Position numbers and translations under genes: made by a program | Notes under the pieces: generated by a model | The model's input: only the letters and a program-made list of their open reading frames with translations | What the model was told of the DNA's origin: nothing | Databases searched by the model: none | Origin: CAZNYN01 sp964422205 | GTDB lineage: Bacteria > Synergistota > Synergistia > Synergistales > Synergistaceae | Assembly: GCA_964422205.1 (NCBI GenBank) | Contig: CAYRAI010000055.1 | Location: forward strand, 1 to 10,398 | Length of the DNA stretch: 10,398 nt | Direction: 5' to 3' | Shown here: positions 1 to 7,955 of the stretch, piece after piece | How the letters are laid out: every line of letters begins with the position of its first letter | Numbering within the stretch: the first letter of the stretch is position 1

Positions 1-1
1 T

Positions 2-1462
2 CCCGAGAGGCTGGACGGCCTTAGCTGGCATCTTGCTTTTAATACCGCGGTGAGTTTTGTGACGAATACGAACTGGCAGTCATATAACGGAGAGAAGACT
101 TTGGGGTATTTCGCTCAGTCTATGGGGCTGACGGTTCAGAATTTTGTATCGGCGGCGGTCGGCATCGCAGTGCTTTTTGCCTTTCTGCGCGGCTTTACGA
201 GAGTGGGAAGCGGACATATTGGTTCTTTTTGGAAGGATACGACGCGCGCTTTACTTTACGTACTTCTTCCTCTCTGTTTGATTATGTCTGTCGCTCTGAC
301 TTCTCAGGGTGTTATGCAGAATTTCAAGAGTTATGAGAGTGTGGATTTGGTTGAGAGTGTGACTGCTTCAGACGGTTCTTCGGTGACAAAGCAGATAGTC
401 CCTATGGGGCCTCAGGCAAGTCAGGTTGCTCCGAAGCAGCTCGGCACGAACGGAGGGGGATTTAACGGCACAAATTCGGCAAACCCGCTTGAGAATCCCA
501 CGCCTCTGTCGAATATGCTTCAGGTGCTTTCTATACTTCTCATTCCAGCGGCTCTATGTTTCAGTTTCGGCCGCGCTGTGAAGGATAAGAGGCAGGGACG
601 GGCTGTTTTTGCGGCGATGTTTATTCTTCTGCTTACGGCTCTTGCCGTTATTACTTTTGCGGAAAGTTCCGCCACTCCTCAGCTTGCTCAGAACGGAGCT
701 GTCAATATTTCTTCTGTCGGACAGTCCGGCGGAAATATGGAGGGGAAGGAAGTCCGTTTAGGAATAGCTCTTTCGTCTCTGTGGGCGGCTTTTACAACGG
801 CGGCTTCAAGCGGTTCGGTGAATGCTATGCTTGACAGTTTTACACCTCTAGGGGGCATGACTGCGATGCTGATGATTCAGCTCGGAGAGGTTGTTTTCGG
901 AGGAGTGGGAAGCGGTCTTTACGGTATGTTGGCTTTTGCTCTTCTTACCGTCTTTATCGCAGGGCTGATGGTTGGACGCACTCCGGAGTATTTGGGAAAG
1001 AAGATAGGGCCTTACGAGATGAAGATGTCTGTATTTATCTGCCTTGCGACTCCTGTGGCAATACTTGTCGGCAGTGCCGTGGCTGTGATGGTTCCGTCTT
1101 CTGCTGCAAGTCTTTCCAACGGCGGAGCTCACGGGCTTTCTGAGATTCTTTACGCCTATACTTCCGCCGGAGGCAATAATGGTTCGGCTTTTGCCGGGCT
1201 TAATACTGACACTCCTTTCTTTAATGTCACTTTGGGGCTTGTCATGCTTTTCGCGCGCTTTGTCCCCATGACTGCCGCCCTTGCCGCGGCTGGAAGTCTG
1301 GCTGTGAAGAAGCGTTCAGCGGAATCTGCCGGCACACTTTCTACCTGCAATGTGATGTTTGTTCTGCTTTTGATATTTGTGGTTCTGATGATAGGGGCTC
1401 TCTCTTTCTTCCCTGTTTTGGCTTTGGGCCCGACAGCGGAACATCTCATAAGCATTAGTTAA
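2..1462 (+). CDS. kdpA: KdpA, potassium-binding/translocating subunit of the Kdp ATPase (5' partial)
   Basis: Channel-like subunit of the KdpFABC complex in the inner membrane, which binds and conducts K+ using ATP hydrolysed by KdpB. The frame is open to the window edge. The first internal GTG (position 50) is not the start, because the 16 codons before it match conserved KdpA sequence leading into the first filter. 486 residues are present; by comparison with the E. coli protein (557 aa, filter Gln116) about 90 N-terminal residues are missing. The four selectivity-filter segments are visible, numbered from the first visible codon: TNTNWQ (21-26), GTNGGGF (148-154), AASSGSVN (267-274) and GGNNGSAF (390-397). 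Conserved blocks GEVVFGGVGSGLYG and GRTPEYLGKK follow filter three. Many hydrophobic segments agree with a polytopic membrane protein. Serine replaces the E. coli filter-three cysteine. The stop is followed at once by the kdpB ribosome binding site. Confidence 0.97.
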   Translation, partial: PERLDGLSWHLAFNTAVSFVTNTNWQSYNGEKTLGYFAQSMGLTVQNFVSAAVGIAVLFAFLRGFTRVGSGHIGSFWKDTTRALLYVLLPLCLIMSVALTSQGVMQNFKSYESVDLVESVTASDGSSVTKQIVPMGPQASQVAPKQLGTNGGGFNGTNSANPLENPTPLSNMLQVLSILLIPAALCFSFGRAVKDKRQGRAVFAAMFILLLTALAVITFAESSATPQLAQNGAVNISSVGQSGGNMEGKEVRLGIALSSLWAAFTTAASSGSVNAMLDSFTPLGGMTAMLMIQLGEVVFGGVGSGLYGMLAFALLTVFIAGLMVGRTPEYLGKKIGPYEMKMSVFICLATPVAILVGSAVAVMVPSSAASLSNGGAHGLSEILYAYTSAGGNNGSAFAGLNTDTPFFNVTLGLVMLFARFVPMTAALAAAGSLAVKKRSAESAGTLSTCNVMFVLLLIFVVLMIGALSFFPVLALGPTAEHLISIS

Positions 1463-1463
1463 T

Positions 1464-1469
1464 AAGGAG
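1464..1469 (+). promoter_or_regulatory. Ribosome binding site of kdpB
   Basis: AAGGAG begins one base after the kdpA stop. It lies 11 nt before the ATG at 1481 but only 2 nt before the in-frame GTG at 1472. The GTG is too close to be used, so the ATG is the preferred start. Confidence 0.65.
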
Positions 1470-1480
1470 CTGTGAATAAT

Positions 1481-3532
1481 ATGGATAATAAAAATAAATT
1501 GTTTGATGTAGCTTCCGTGGCAGAGGCTTTGAAGGATTCTTTCATAAAGCTTGACCCGCGCATTCAGATAAAGAATCCCGTAATGTGTATTGTCTATGTA
1601 TCGGCGATAATTACATCCGTTATATGTTTTACGGATAATGGCGGAGATTTGGCTTTTACTTTAGGGATAACTGTTATGCTCTGGCTGACTGTTCTCTTTG
1701 CGAATTTTGCCGAGGCGATAGCGGAGGGGCGCGGAAAGGCTCAGGCTGATTCTCTGCGTTCCGCGAGGAAGGATGTTCCCGCTAAGAAGCTGGAGGACGT
1801 ATCTTCGCGCGAAAATTTTACTCCGATAGCGTCATCAGATCTCAAGAGAGGGGATATTTTCCTTGTCTTGGCCGGAGACCAGATTCCGGCCGACGGTGAG
1901 GTCTTAGACGGAGCGGCTTCTGTTGACGAGTCTGCCATAACCGGCGAGTCCGCCCCGGTAATAAGGGAGTCTGGCGGTGACAGAAGCTCTGTAACGGGCG
2001 GCACTACGATTCTTTCAGACTGGCTTGTTGTAAAAGTTACAAATGACGCAGGCGAAAGTTTTCTTGACAAGATGATTGCCATGGTGGAAGGCGCGGCACG
2101 CAAGAAAACTCCGAACGAAATGGCTCTTCAGATACTTCTCTGCGCTCTCTCTGTGATATTCATTCTCGTGACTGCGTCTCTTTACACTTATTCTGCTTTT
2201 TCCGCGAAGCAGGCAGGCATAGTCAACCCCACCACAGTGACGGCTCTCGTTGCTCTTTTGGTCTGTCTTGCTCCAACAACGATCGGAGCTCTGCTGTCTT
2301 CAATAGGCATAGCAGGCATGAGCCGCCTGAACAGTGCCAATGTCTTGGCAATGAGCGGAAGGGCTATAGAGGCTGCAGGAGATGTGGATATTCTCATGCT
2401 TGATAAGACTGGAACGATAACACTCGGCAACAGACAGGCATCAGCCTTTTTGCCCGTTGACGGAGCTTCTCCCGAGGAGCTTGCCGATGCGGCTCAGCTC
2501 TCCTCCCTTGCGGACGAGACACCGGAGGGACGAAGCATCGTCGTATTTGCCAAAAGTGAATATGGACTGAGGGGCAGAGGCATAAGCGAGGGCGGTATGA
2601 AGTTTATTCCGTTTACCGCTGTCAGCAGAATGAGCGGAGTTGATTACAAAGGCGGCGAAGTGCGCAAGGGAGCTGCCGAGGCAGTGAAGCGCTGGGTCGA
2701 GGAAGAGGGCGGAATTTACAGCTCCGACTGCGCCGAGAAGGTTGCTGAAGTTGCGCGCAAGGGGGGAACTCCTCTCGTTGTAGCAAAAAACAGAAAGATT
2801 CTTGGTGTTATATACCTTAAAGATATCGTGAAAGACGGAGTCCGCGAAAAGTTTGCCGATATGCGCAAGATGGGTATAAAGAGCATAATGATAACGGGTG
2901 ACAATCCTGTGACCGCTGCAGCAATAGCGGCAGAAGCAGGGGTGGACGATTTCCTTGCGGAAGCCACGCCTGAGGCGAAGCTTGAAATGATAAGGGATTA
3001 TCAGGCGAAAGGGCATCTTGTCGCAATGACGGGAGACGGAACAAACGATGCACCGGCTCTTGCTCAGGCCGATGTTGCGGTAGCGATGAACAGCGGTACT
3101 CAGGCTGCGAAGGAAGCGGGAAACATGGTTGACTTAGACTCTTCTCCGACAAAGCTTATAGAGATTGTGAGAATAGGCAAGCAGCTTTTGATGACGCGCG
3201 GAAGTCTTACAACTTTTTCTATAGCCAATGACTTGGCAAAGTATTTTGCTATAATCCCGGCAATGTTCACAGGGCTCTATCCCGAGCTTGAAATTCTGAA
3301 CATAATGGGTCTGGCAAGCGGTGAGAGTGCCATATACTCGGCTGTTATATACAACGCCTTTATAATAGTTGCTCTTATTCCTCTTGCACTTAAAGGCGTA
3401 AAGTACCGCGAAGTCTCTGCGGGCTCTCTGCTTGGCTATAACTTGATGGTTTACGGCCTGGGCGGCATAATAGCCCCCTTTATAGCGATAAAGGCCATAG
3501 ATATGGCTATTACGGCTTTGAATCTTGTATAA
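1481..3532 (+). CDS. kdpB: KdpB, ATP-hydrolysing P-type ATPase subunit of the Kdp potassium importer
   Basis: Catalytic subunit of KdpFABC. It hydrolyses ATP through an aspartyl-phosphate intermediate to drive K+ import through KdpA at the inner membrane. With the ATG start it is 683 residues, against 682 in E. coli. Visible motifs: TGES of the actuator domain (154-157; its serine corresponds to the inhibitory phosphorylation site Ser162 of E. coli), the membrane motif CLAPTTIG, the phosphorylation motif DKTGT with Asp308, the nucleotide-binding KGA at about 396-398, TGDNP of the P domain, and the hinge GDGTNDAPAL (518-527). Hydrophobic segments sit near the N-terminus, around 215-275, and at the C-terminus. 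The start was chosen from ribosome-binding-site spacing; a GTG three codons upstream is the alternative. The gene lies 18 nt after kdpA and 15 nt before kdpC, as expected for one transcript. No missing catalytic residue was seen. Confidence 0.97.
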   Translation: MDNKNKLFDVASVAEALKDSFIKLDPRIQIKNPVMCIVYVSAIITSVICFTDNGGDLAFTLGITVMLWLTVLFANFAEAIAEGRGKAQADSLRSARKDVPAKKLEDVSSRENFTPIASSDLKRGDIFLVLAGDQIPADGEVLDGAASVDESAITGESAPVIRESGGDRSSVTGGTTILSDWLVVKVTNDAGESFLDKMIAMVEGAARKKTPNEMALQILLCALSVIFILVTASLYTYSAFSAKQAGIVNPTTVTALVALLVCLAPTTIGALLSSIGIAGMSRLNSANVLAMSGRAIEAAGDVDILMLDKTGTITLGNRQASAFLPVDGASPEELADAAQLSSLADETPEGRSIVVFAKSEYGLRGRGISEGGMKFIPFTAVSRMSGVDYKGGEVRKGAAEAVKRWVEEEGGIYSSDCAEKVAEVARKGGTPLVVAKNRKILGVIYLKDIVKDGVREKFADMRKMGIKSIMITGDNPVTAAAIAAEAGVDDFLAEATPEAKLEMIRDYQAKGHLVAMTGDGTNDAPALAQADVAVAMNSGTQAAKEAGNMVDLDSSPTKLIEIVRIGKQLLMTRGSLTTFSIANDLAKYFAIIPAMFTGLYPELEILNIMGLASGESAIYSAVIYNAFIIVALIPLALKGVKYREVSAGSLLGYNLMVYGLGGIIAPFIAIKAIDMAITALNLV

Positions 3533-3533
3533 G

Positions 3534-3538
3534 AGAGG
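3534..3538 (+). promoter_or_regulatory. Ribosome binding site of kdpC
   Basis: AGAGG just after the kdpB stop. It lies 3 nt before the ATG at 3542 and 9 nt before the in-frame ATG at 3548. The spacing favours 3548, although 3542 cannot be ruled out. Confidence 0.5.
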
Positions 3539-3547
3539 ATAATGGAT

Positions 3548-4144
3548 ATGAGGACAATAGTAAGATCATCTGTATATCTTGTAATAACAACAATTATCTT
3601 CGGATTATGCTATACGCTTGGAGCTTCCGCAATATCGCGGACTCTCTTTCCCAAAGAGGCTGACGGAAGCATAATAGAGGTTGGCGGCAAAAGGTATTCG
3701 CCGCTTCTGGGGCAGCAGTTTAAAGCTATGAACCACCTATGGGGCCGCCCTATGAATATAGACACAGAGACTTTTAGGGACAAAAACGGAAACAAAGCTA
3801 TGTATGCATGGCCCTCCAATTTAAGCCCGGCAGGCGATAAATTTTCACAGCTTACGGCTGTGAGAACGGCAGAGATTAAAAAAGCTCATCCTGAAATGTT
3901 GGGAGAATCTGTTCCGGCGGAGCTTGTTACTGTCTCCGGCAGCGGGCTCGACCCTCACATTTCGCCTGCCGCCGCCGAGTATCAGGTGGGAAGGATAGCG
4001 GCTCACAGCGGGCGCGGTGAGGATGAGGTCAGGAACATAATAGAAGAAAATACGGAGGGACGCTTGCTTGGAATTTTTGGAGAGCCGAGAGTGAATGTGC
4101 TTCTTGTGAACCTTGCTCTTGACGGAGCGGCAATAAGCAGGTAA
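3548..4144 (+). CDS. kdpC: KdpC, assembly/stabilising subunit of the Kdp potassium importer
   Basis: Single-span subunit of KdpFABC. In the E. coli complex KdpC is membrane-anchored with a periplasmic domain next to KdpA, and is thought to help K+ access or complex stability. 198 residues from the ATG at 3548, or 200 from 3542, close to the usual ~190. One hydrophobic helix (about residues 6-29) is followed by a soluble domain with the family hallmarks: GQQF, GRP, PSNLSP, a run resembling SVPAELVTVSGSGLDPHISP, and VNVLLVNLALD near the end. The central block corresponds to the conserved VPxELVTxSxSGLDPxISPxAA signature of KdpC. It lies 15 nt after kdpB and 33 nt before kdpD. No anomalies. Confidence 0.95.
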   Translation: MRTIVRSSVYLVITTIIFGLCYTLGASAISRTLFPKEADGSIIEVGGKRYSPLLGQQFKAMNHLWGRPMNIDTETFRDKNGNKAMYAWPSNLSPAGDKFSQLTAVRTAEIKKAHPEMLGESVPAELVTVSGSGLDPHISPAAAEYQVGRIAAHSGRGEDEVRNIIEENTEGRLLGIFGEPRVNVLLVNLALDGAAISR

Positions 4145-4177
4145 ACAGTTTTAGTGTAGAAGAGAGGAAGTTTTTCG

Positions 4178-6868
4178 ATGGAAGAGGCAAGGCCCAATCC
4201 AGATATACTTCTGAAAAGGATAAAAAAAGAAGCAGCCAGTGACGGTACGAGAGGCAGGCTGAAAATATTTTTCGGCTATGCCGCGGGAGTCGGAAAGACT
4301 TATGCCATGCTGGAGGCTGCAAACGCTGCGGCAAAGAGCGGTGCCGATATCGCGGTCGGCTATGTCGAACCTCATTCAAGGCCGGAGACAATGGCTCTTT
4401 TAGAAGGGCTGGAAGTCATTCCGCCTCTGGTCTTGCGGTACAGAGGAATAACCTTGCGAGAATTTGACTTGGACTCAGCTCTCTCCCGCTCTCCCAAAAT
4501 AATTCTCGTGGACGAGCTGGCACACACAAATGCGGAAGGCTGCCGCCACAGAAAAAGATATATGGATGTCAATGAGCTTTTAAGAAGCGGAATAGACGTA
4601 TGGACTACGGTAAATGTCCAGCACCTAGAGAGCTTAAACGACCTGGTCTCATCCATAACTGGAACTGTAGTTGCGGAGCGCCTTCCCGATTCTGTCTTTG
4701 ACAGTGCGGCACAGGTCGAAGTAATAGACATAGAGCCCGAAGACCTCATTGCCAGACTTAGGCAGGGGAAAATATACAAGGAGAGGCAGGCTCACAAAGC
4801 CCTTGAAAACTTCTTCTCGCGCGGCAATCTGGACGCTTTAAGAGAAATAGCCCTCAGAAGGACGGCGGACAGGCTCAATATGAGCGCGGAAAAGTCTCAG
4901 GACGGCCTCGCCCTATCTGCGGGAGAGCAGATACTCACATGCATATCCGCATCTCCGTCAAACCCAAAAGTGCTCCGCAACGCAGCAAGAATAGCAGCGG
5001 CATTTAAAAGAAGCCTTATCGCCCTATTTGTTGACGGAGGCTGCTCCGATACTATGGACGAAAAGAGCCGCGCAAGGTTAAATGCCAACATGAAACTCGC
5101 AAAAGACTTGGGCGCGCGCGTTGTTACCATATACGGCAGTGAAGTGCCTCTTCTCATAGCGGAATATGCGAAGATAAGCGGCATATCCAAAATTGTCATA
5201 GGCAGAAGCAACCATAAAAGCAGGCTCTTCTCCCAGACTCTCGTGGAAAAACTCTCGGCCATTGTGCCGAACCTTGACATATACATCATCCCGGACAACC
5301 TCCCAAAATACAGACCCAAGCTGCGCTTTAAAATCAACGCTTCCGTATTTTCGTTTTCAGACCTTGCAAAGTCTGCCTGCGCAGTAATAGGAGCTTCATG
5401 CGTGGGGCTCTTCTTCGACTACGCCGGTTTTGACGATGCCAACATAATGATGGTCTACATCCTGGGCGTGCTTTTGACGGCCATATACACAAGCGGCTGG
5501 CTCTACGGGGCTCTCGTCTCGTTTGTAAGCGTATTCGCATTCAACTTCTTGTTCACAGAGCCGCGTCTTACATTCATGGTCTACGACAGCAGCTACCCAG
5601 TCACATTCATCATCATGCTCTCTGTCAGCGTCATAACGGGAACTCTTGCAATGAAGCTCAGGCAGCAGGCAGTCCAGTCTACAGAAAAAGCCTACAGGAC
5701 AGAAATTCTTCTTGAGGCAATACAGAAAATACACAAAGCGGACGGATCGGACGAAATAATTAAAGCCGCGGCGCAGCAGATAATAAAGCTCACGGAACGC
5801 TCCGTAATATTCTACCCATCCGACAAAAACGGCGGACTTGCCGAACCTCTGACCTTCACGGCAGACGGAAAAACTCTTGATCCGTCATTCACCTCCGCGG
5901 ACGAAAAAGCCGTTGCTATATGGTCATACAGAAACAACAAACAGGCGGGAGCTACCACAGATACACTTCCCAGTGCAAAGTGTCTCTACTACGCGGTGCG
6001 GGGTGAAAACGCGCCTCTTGCGGAAGCGGCTCTTGCCATGGAGGGAAAAGGAGAACTTGGAGCTTTTGAGAGAAACCTCCTCCTTGCGATACTTTCCGAG
6101 TGCGGTATGACACTCGAAAGGCTAGTGATAAGAAGCGAGAGGCAGAATGCGGTGATAAAAGCCCAGCGCGAGGCTCTGCGTTCAAACCTCCTGCGCGCAG
6201 TATCCCACGACCTAAGAACTCCTCTCACCTCTATAACCGGAAATTCATCCCTTCTCATGGAAGATTCCTCCGTGCTTGACAACGAAAAGAGAATGCAGAT
6301 ATACAAAGAGATAAACAACGACTCAGTGTGGCTGACCGGGCTTGTGGAGAACCTCCTCTCAGTGACGAGGATAGAAAACGGAACAATGGAAATAAAGACA
6401 GAGCCGGAGCTTATAGACGACATATTCGGCGAAGCGGCGAGAATAGTATCTCCAAGAAGCGGCGGACGCACCATAAAAATAGAGACCTCAGGCGAAATCA
6501 TAATGGCAATAATGGACGCACGCCTCATATTGCAGGTAATAATAAATCTTCTGGACAACGCAGTTAAATACACTCCTCCGAAGTCAGCAATAACACTCTC
6601 GGCTTTAGCATCGAAAGACAAAGTAACGGTAAACATATCAGACGACGGAGAGGGAATAAGCGCCGAGGCGAAAGAACACATATTTGAAATGTTCTATACA
6701 GCCGGCATATCGTCAAGCGACGGCAGGCGCGGCCTTGGGATTGGGCTCAGCCTCTGCCGCTCAATAATAGAAGCCCACGGAGGGGAAATATCCGTATCCG
6801 ACAACAATCCCAAAGGAACAACCTTCTCATTCACACTAAAAAGAGCGGAGGCTGACACAGGTGAATAA
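4178..6868 (+). CDS. kdpD: KdpD, potassium/turgor-responsive membrane histidine kinase
   Basis: Sensor kinase that autophosphorylates and passes phosphate to KdpE; it can also act as a phosphatase. 896 residues, close to E. coli KdpD (894). Domains in order: KdpD N-terminal domain about 24-235 with Walker A GYAAGVGKT (33-41), the VDELAHTNAEGCRH block and TTVNVQHLESLND; a universal-stress-protein domain about 252-372; four hydrophobic helices about 393-490 (DUF4118-type membrane region); a GAF-like segment about 510-640; HisKA with SHDLRTPL and phospho-acceptor His677; HATPase_c with the N box around Asn794, DDGEGI and GLGIGLSLC. The ATG is 7 nt after AGAGGAAG (4163-4170). The USP domain carries Ser257-x-Ser259, a serine pair like that of c-di-AMP-binding KdpD proteins. 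The 3' end overlaps kdpE by 8 nt, which suggests translational coupling. Codon use is richer in ATA, AAA and AGA than in kdpA. Confidence 0.96.
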   Translation: MEEARPNPDILLKRIKKEAASDGTRGRLKIFFGYAAGVGKTYAMLEAANAAAKSGADIAVGYVEPHSRPETMALLEGLEVIPPLVLRYRGITLREFDLDSALSRSPKIILVDELAHTNAEGCRHRKRYMDVNELLRSGIDVWTTVNVQHLESLNDLVSSITGTVVAERLPDSVFDSAAQVEVIDIEPEDLIARLRQGKIYKERQAHKALENFFSRGNLDALREIALRRTADRLNMSAEKSQDGLALSAGEQILTCISASPSNPKVLRNAARIAAAFKRSLIALFVDGGCSDTMDEKSRARLNANMKLAKDLGARVVTIYGSEVPLLIAEYAKISGISKIVIGRSNHKSRLFSQTLVEKLSAIVPNLDIYIIPDNLPKYRPKLRFKINASVFSFSDLAKSACAVIGASCVGLFFDYAGFDDANIMMVYILGVLLTAIYTSGWLYGALVSFVSVFAFNFLFTEPRLTFMVYDSSYPVTFIIMLSVSVITGTLAMKLRQQAVQSTEKAYRTEILLEAIQKIHKADGSDEIIKAAAQQIIKLTERSVIFYPSDKNGGLAEPLTFTADGKTLDPSFTSADEKAVAIWSYRNNKQAGATTDTLPSAKCLYYAVRGENAPLAEAALAMEGKGELGAFERNLLLAILSECGMTLERLVIRSERQNAVIKAQREALRSNLLRAVSHDLRTPLTSITGNSSLLMEDSSVLDNEKRMQIYKEINNDSVWLTGLVENLLSVTRIENGTMEIKTEPELIDDIFGEAARIVSPRSGGRTIKIETSGEIIMAIMDARLILQVIINLLDNAVKYTPPKSAITLSALASKDKVTVNISDDGEGISAEAKEHIFEMFYTAGISSSDGRRGLGIGLSLCRSIIEAHGGEISVSDNNPKGTTFSFTLKRAEADTGE

Positions 6869-7562
6869 CTCAAAAGTACTTGCAATAGAAGATGACAGAG
6901 CCATATCCTCACTCATCGCCACAATGCTTGAAATGAACGGCATCACATACCGCTGCTCGAAAAGCGGCAGAGAGGGAATAATGGATGCCATGTCCTTCCG
7001 CCCAGACTGTGTCATACTAGACCTGGGACTTCCCGATATGGACGGCACGGAAGTCATAAAAAAGATAAGAACATGGAGCAATGTACCCATAATAATAGTC
7101 AGCGCGAGAGGCGAAGAATCCGACAAAGTAAACGGGCTGGACTTGGGAGCGGACGACTACATAACAAAACCCTTCAGCGTGGACGAACTAATGGCCCGCA
7201 TAAGAGTCGCTCTCCGAAGAGCGGCCTCGGAGCTGACAAAAAAAGAAGAGCCTCTCATATACAAAAACGGCTCCCTTAAAATAGACTACGATTCTGGCAC
7301 GGTATCAGTAGGAGAAAGAGAAATACACCTCACTCCCATAGAGTACAAAATAATAGTATTCATGTCAAAAAACACAGGCAGAGTCCTCACCTATAACCAA
7401 ATAACAAAAGAAATATGGGGAGCTTCCCTGCCTGACGACACTCCCTCGCTGCGCGTATTCATGGCAGGACTGCGCAAAAAAATAGAAGAAGACACATCGG
7501 CTCCGAAATACATACAGACCCACATAAAAGTTGGCTACAGAATGGTACGAGTGCAGGAATAA
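6861..7562 (+). CDS. kdpE: KdpE, OmpR-family response regulator of the kdp operon
   Basis: Cytoplasmic DNA-binding partner of KdpD, expected to activate the kdp promoter when phosphorylated. 233 residues; E. coli KdpE is 225. Receiver domain about 5-118: acidic pocket Glu10-Asp11-Asp12, phospho-acceptor Asp54 in VILDLGLPDMDG, switch Ser81 in the VSAR strand, and Lys103 in TKPF. Winged-helix effector domain about 130-231: LTPIEYKIIVFM, then GRVLTYNQITKEIWG, then SLRVFMAGLRKKIEE, ending in VGYRM. The GTG start overlaps the kdpD stop by 8 nt and has GGAGG at 6847-6851, nine bases upstream. This is the last gene of the operon, followed by a hairpin terminator. Isoleucine codons are mostly ATA. 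No residue expected to be essential is missing. Confidence 0.97.
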   Translation: MNNSKVLAIEDDRAISSLIATMLEMNGITYRCSKSGREGIMDAMSFRPDCVILDLGLPDMDGTEVIKKIRTWSNVPIIIVSARGEESDKVNGLDLGADDYITKPFSVDELMARIRVALRRAASELTKKEEPLIYKNGSLKIDYDSGTVSVGEREIHLTPIEYKIIVFMSKNTGRVLTYNQITKEIWGASLPDDTPSLRVFMAGLRKKIEEDTSAPKYIQTHIKVGYRMVRVQE

Positions 7563-7587
7563 CGGCAGGAAAATATCACTGTTAAGA

Positions 7588-7625
7588 TGCAAAAATGCCC
7601 GGGGCAGCACCCGGGCATCTTTGCA
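7588..7625. terminator. Hairpin terminator between kdpE and the convergent small gene, probably bidirectional
   Basis: Perfect inverted repeat ATGCCCGGG (7595-7603) and CCCGGGCAT (7610-7618) with a 6-nt loop. It extends outward past a one-base mismatch by TGCAAA (7588-7593) with TTTGCA (7620-7625). On the minus strand the GC stem is followed by ATTTTTGC, a fair U-tract, so termination of the minus-strand gene is well supported. On the plus strand the stem is followed only by CTTTGC, so termination of kdpE is likely but less efficient. Its position between convergent genes fits both uses. Confidence 0.8.
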
Positions 7626-7658
7626 ATCAATTATTGGAGTTGGAGCAATACAGTAGAT

Positions 7659-7874
7659 TTATGCGTTTAGAATATTGGCTGTGAAAACCACCGCGCTGAC
7701 TATTACAGCAAGAGCGACTGTTACTATGCTGTTGCAGCGAAGCGCTTCTGCATATCCTGCCGCCATGGTTCTGATGCGGCTGGATTCATGGCGAACCTCA
7801 TTATTCTCAAGAGCCCTGAAATACATAACAACCGAGAGTGGCATTTCCTTTTTTCCCTTTGCGAATCCGAACAT
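7659..7874 (-). CDS. Small protein with one C-terminal membrane segment, function unknown
   Basis: A 71-residue protein on the minus strand, convergent with kdpE. I do not recognise the family. The N-terminal half is soluble and charged (GKKEM near the start, then ENNEVRHESSRIR). Residues about 49-69 are a hydrophobic run (SIVTVALAVIVSAVVFTANIL) with only two residues after it, so the protein looks tail-anchored. There is one cysteine before the helix. Evidence that it is a gene: a near-perfect Shine-Dalgarno GGAGGTAA (7880-7887, minus strand) five bases before the ATG, a plausible promoter upstream, and a hairpin with a minus-strand U-tract after the stop. A plus-strand open frame overlapping it has no such signals. 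It is divergent from the Lrp-type regulator at 8158, so it may be controlled by it; that is inference. Confidence 0.75.
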   Translation of the reverse strand: MFGFAKGKKEMPLSVVMYFRALENNEVRHESSRIRTMAAGYAEALRCNSIVTVALAVIVSAVVFTANILNA

Positions 7875-7879
7875 ATTTA

Positions 7880-7887
7880 TTACCTCC
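7880..7887 (-). promoter_or_regulatory. Strong ribosome binding site of the small membrane protein
   Basis: Read on the minus strand, GGAGGTAA is followed by five bases and then ATG. It is one of the strongest Shine-Dalgarno matches in the window and is the main argument for the gene at 7659-7874. Confidence 0.75.
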
Positions 7888-7904
7888 GAGGTATATCCTC
7901 AAAC

Positions 7905-7932
7905 TTAATATTTTATGTGAATATTATCTCAA
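7905..7932 (-). promoter_or_regulatory. Candidate sigma-70-type promoter of the small membrane protein
   Basis: On the minus strand TTGAGA (complement of 7927-7932) is followed after 16 bases by TATTAA (complement of 7905-7910). The -35 matches five of six consensus bases and the -10 four of six. It would give a short leader ending in the GGAGGTAA site. The sequence is AT-rich, so a chance match is possible. Confidence 0.35.
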
Positions 7933-7955
7933 AGAGGTTCGTTTCCAGCCATAGC

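Noticed and set aside
1..49. kdpA starting at the GTG at position 50
   Set aside because: The codons from position 2 read on in frame with conserved KdpA sequence (LAFNTAVSFVTNTNWQ-like), so the gene is cut by the window edge and does not start here.
2441..3016. 191-codon open frame on the minus strand inside kdpB
   Set aside because: It is antisense to conserved KdpB motifs in a region where constraint is explained by KdpB, lacks a ribosome binding site I can support, and looks like a codon-usage shadow.
5989..6681. 230-codon open frame on the minus strand inside kdpD
   Set aside because: It lies opposite the histidine kinase catalytic region. Long antisense frames are expected opposite genes with this codon bias, and the translation is rich in Ser/Arg/Ile with no recognisable domain.
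7675..7908. Plus-strand 77-codon frame overlapping the small minus-strand gene
   Set aside because: No Shine-Dalgarno before its ATG, and the minus-strand gene on the same DNA has a strong ribosome binding site and a terminator.
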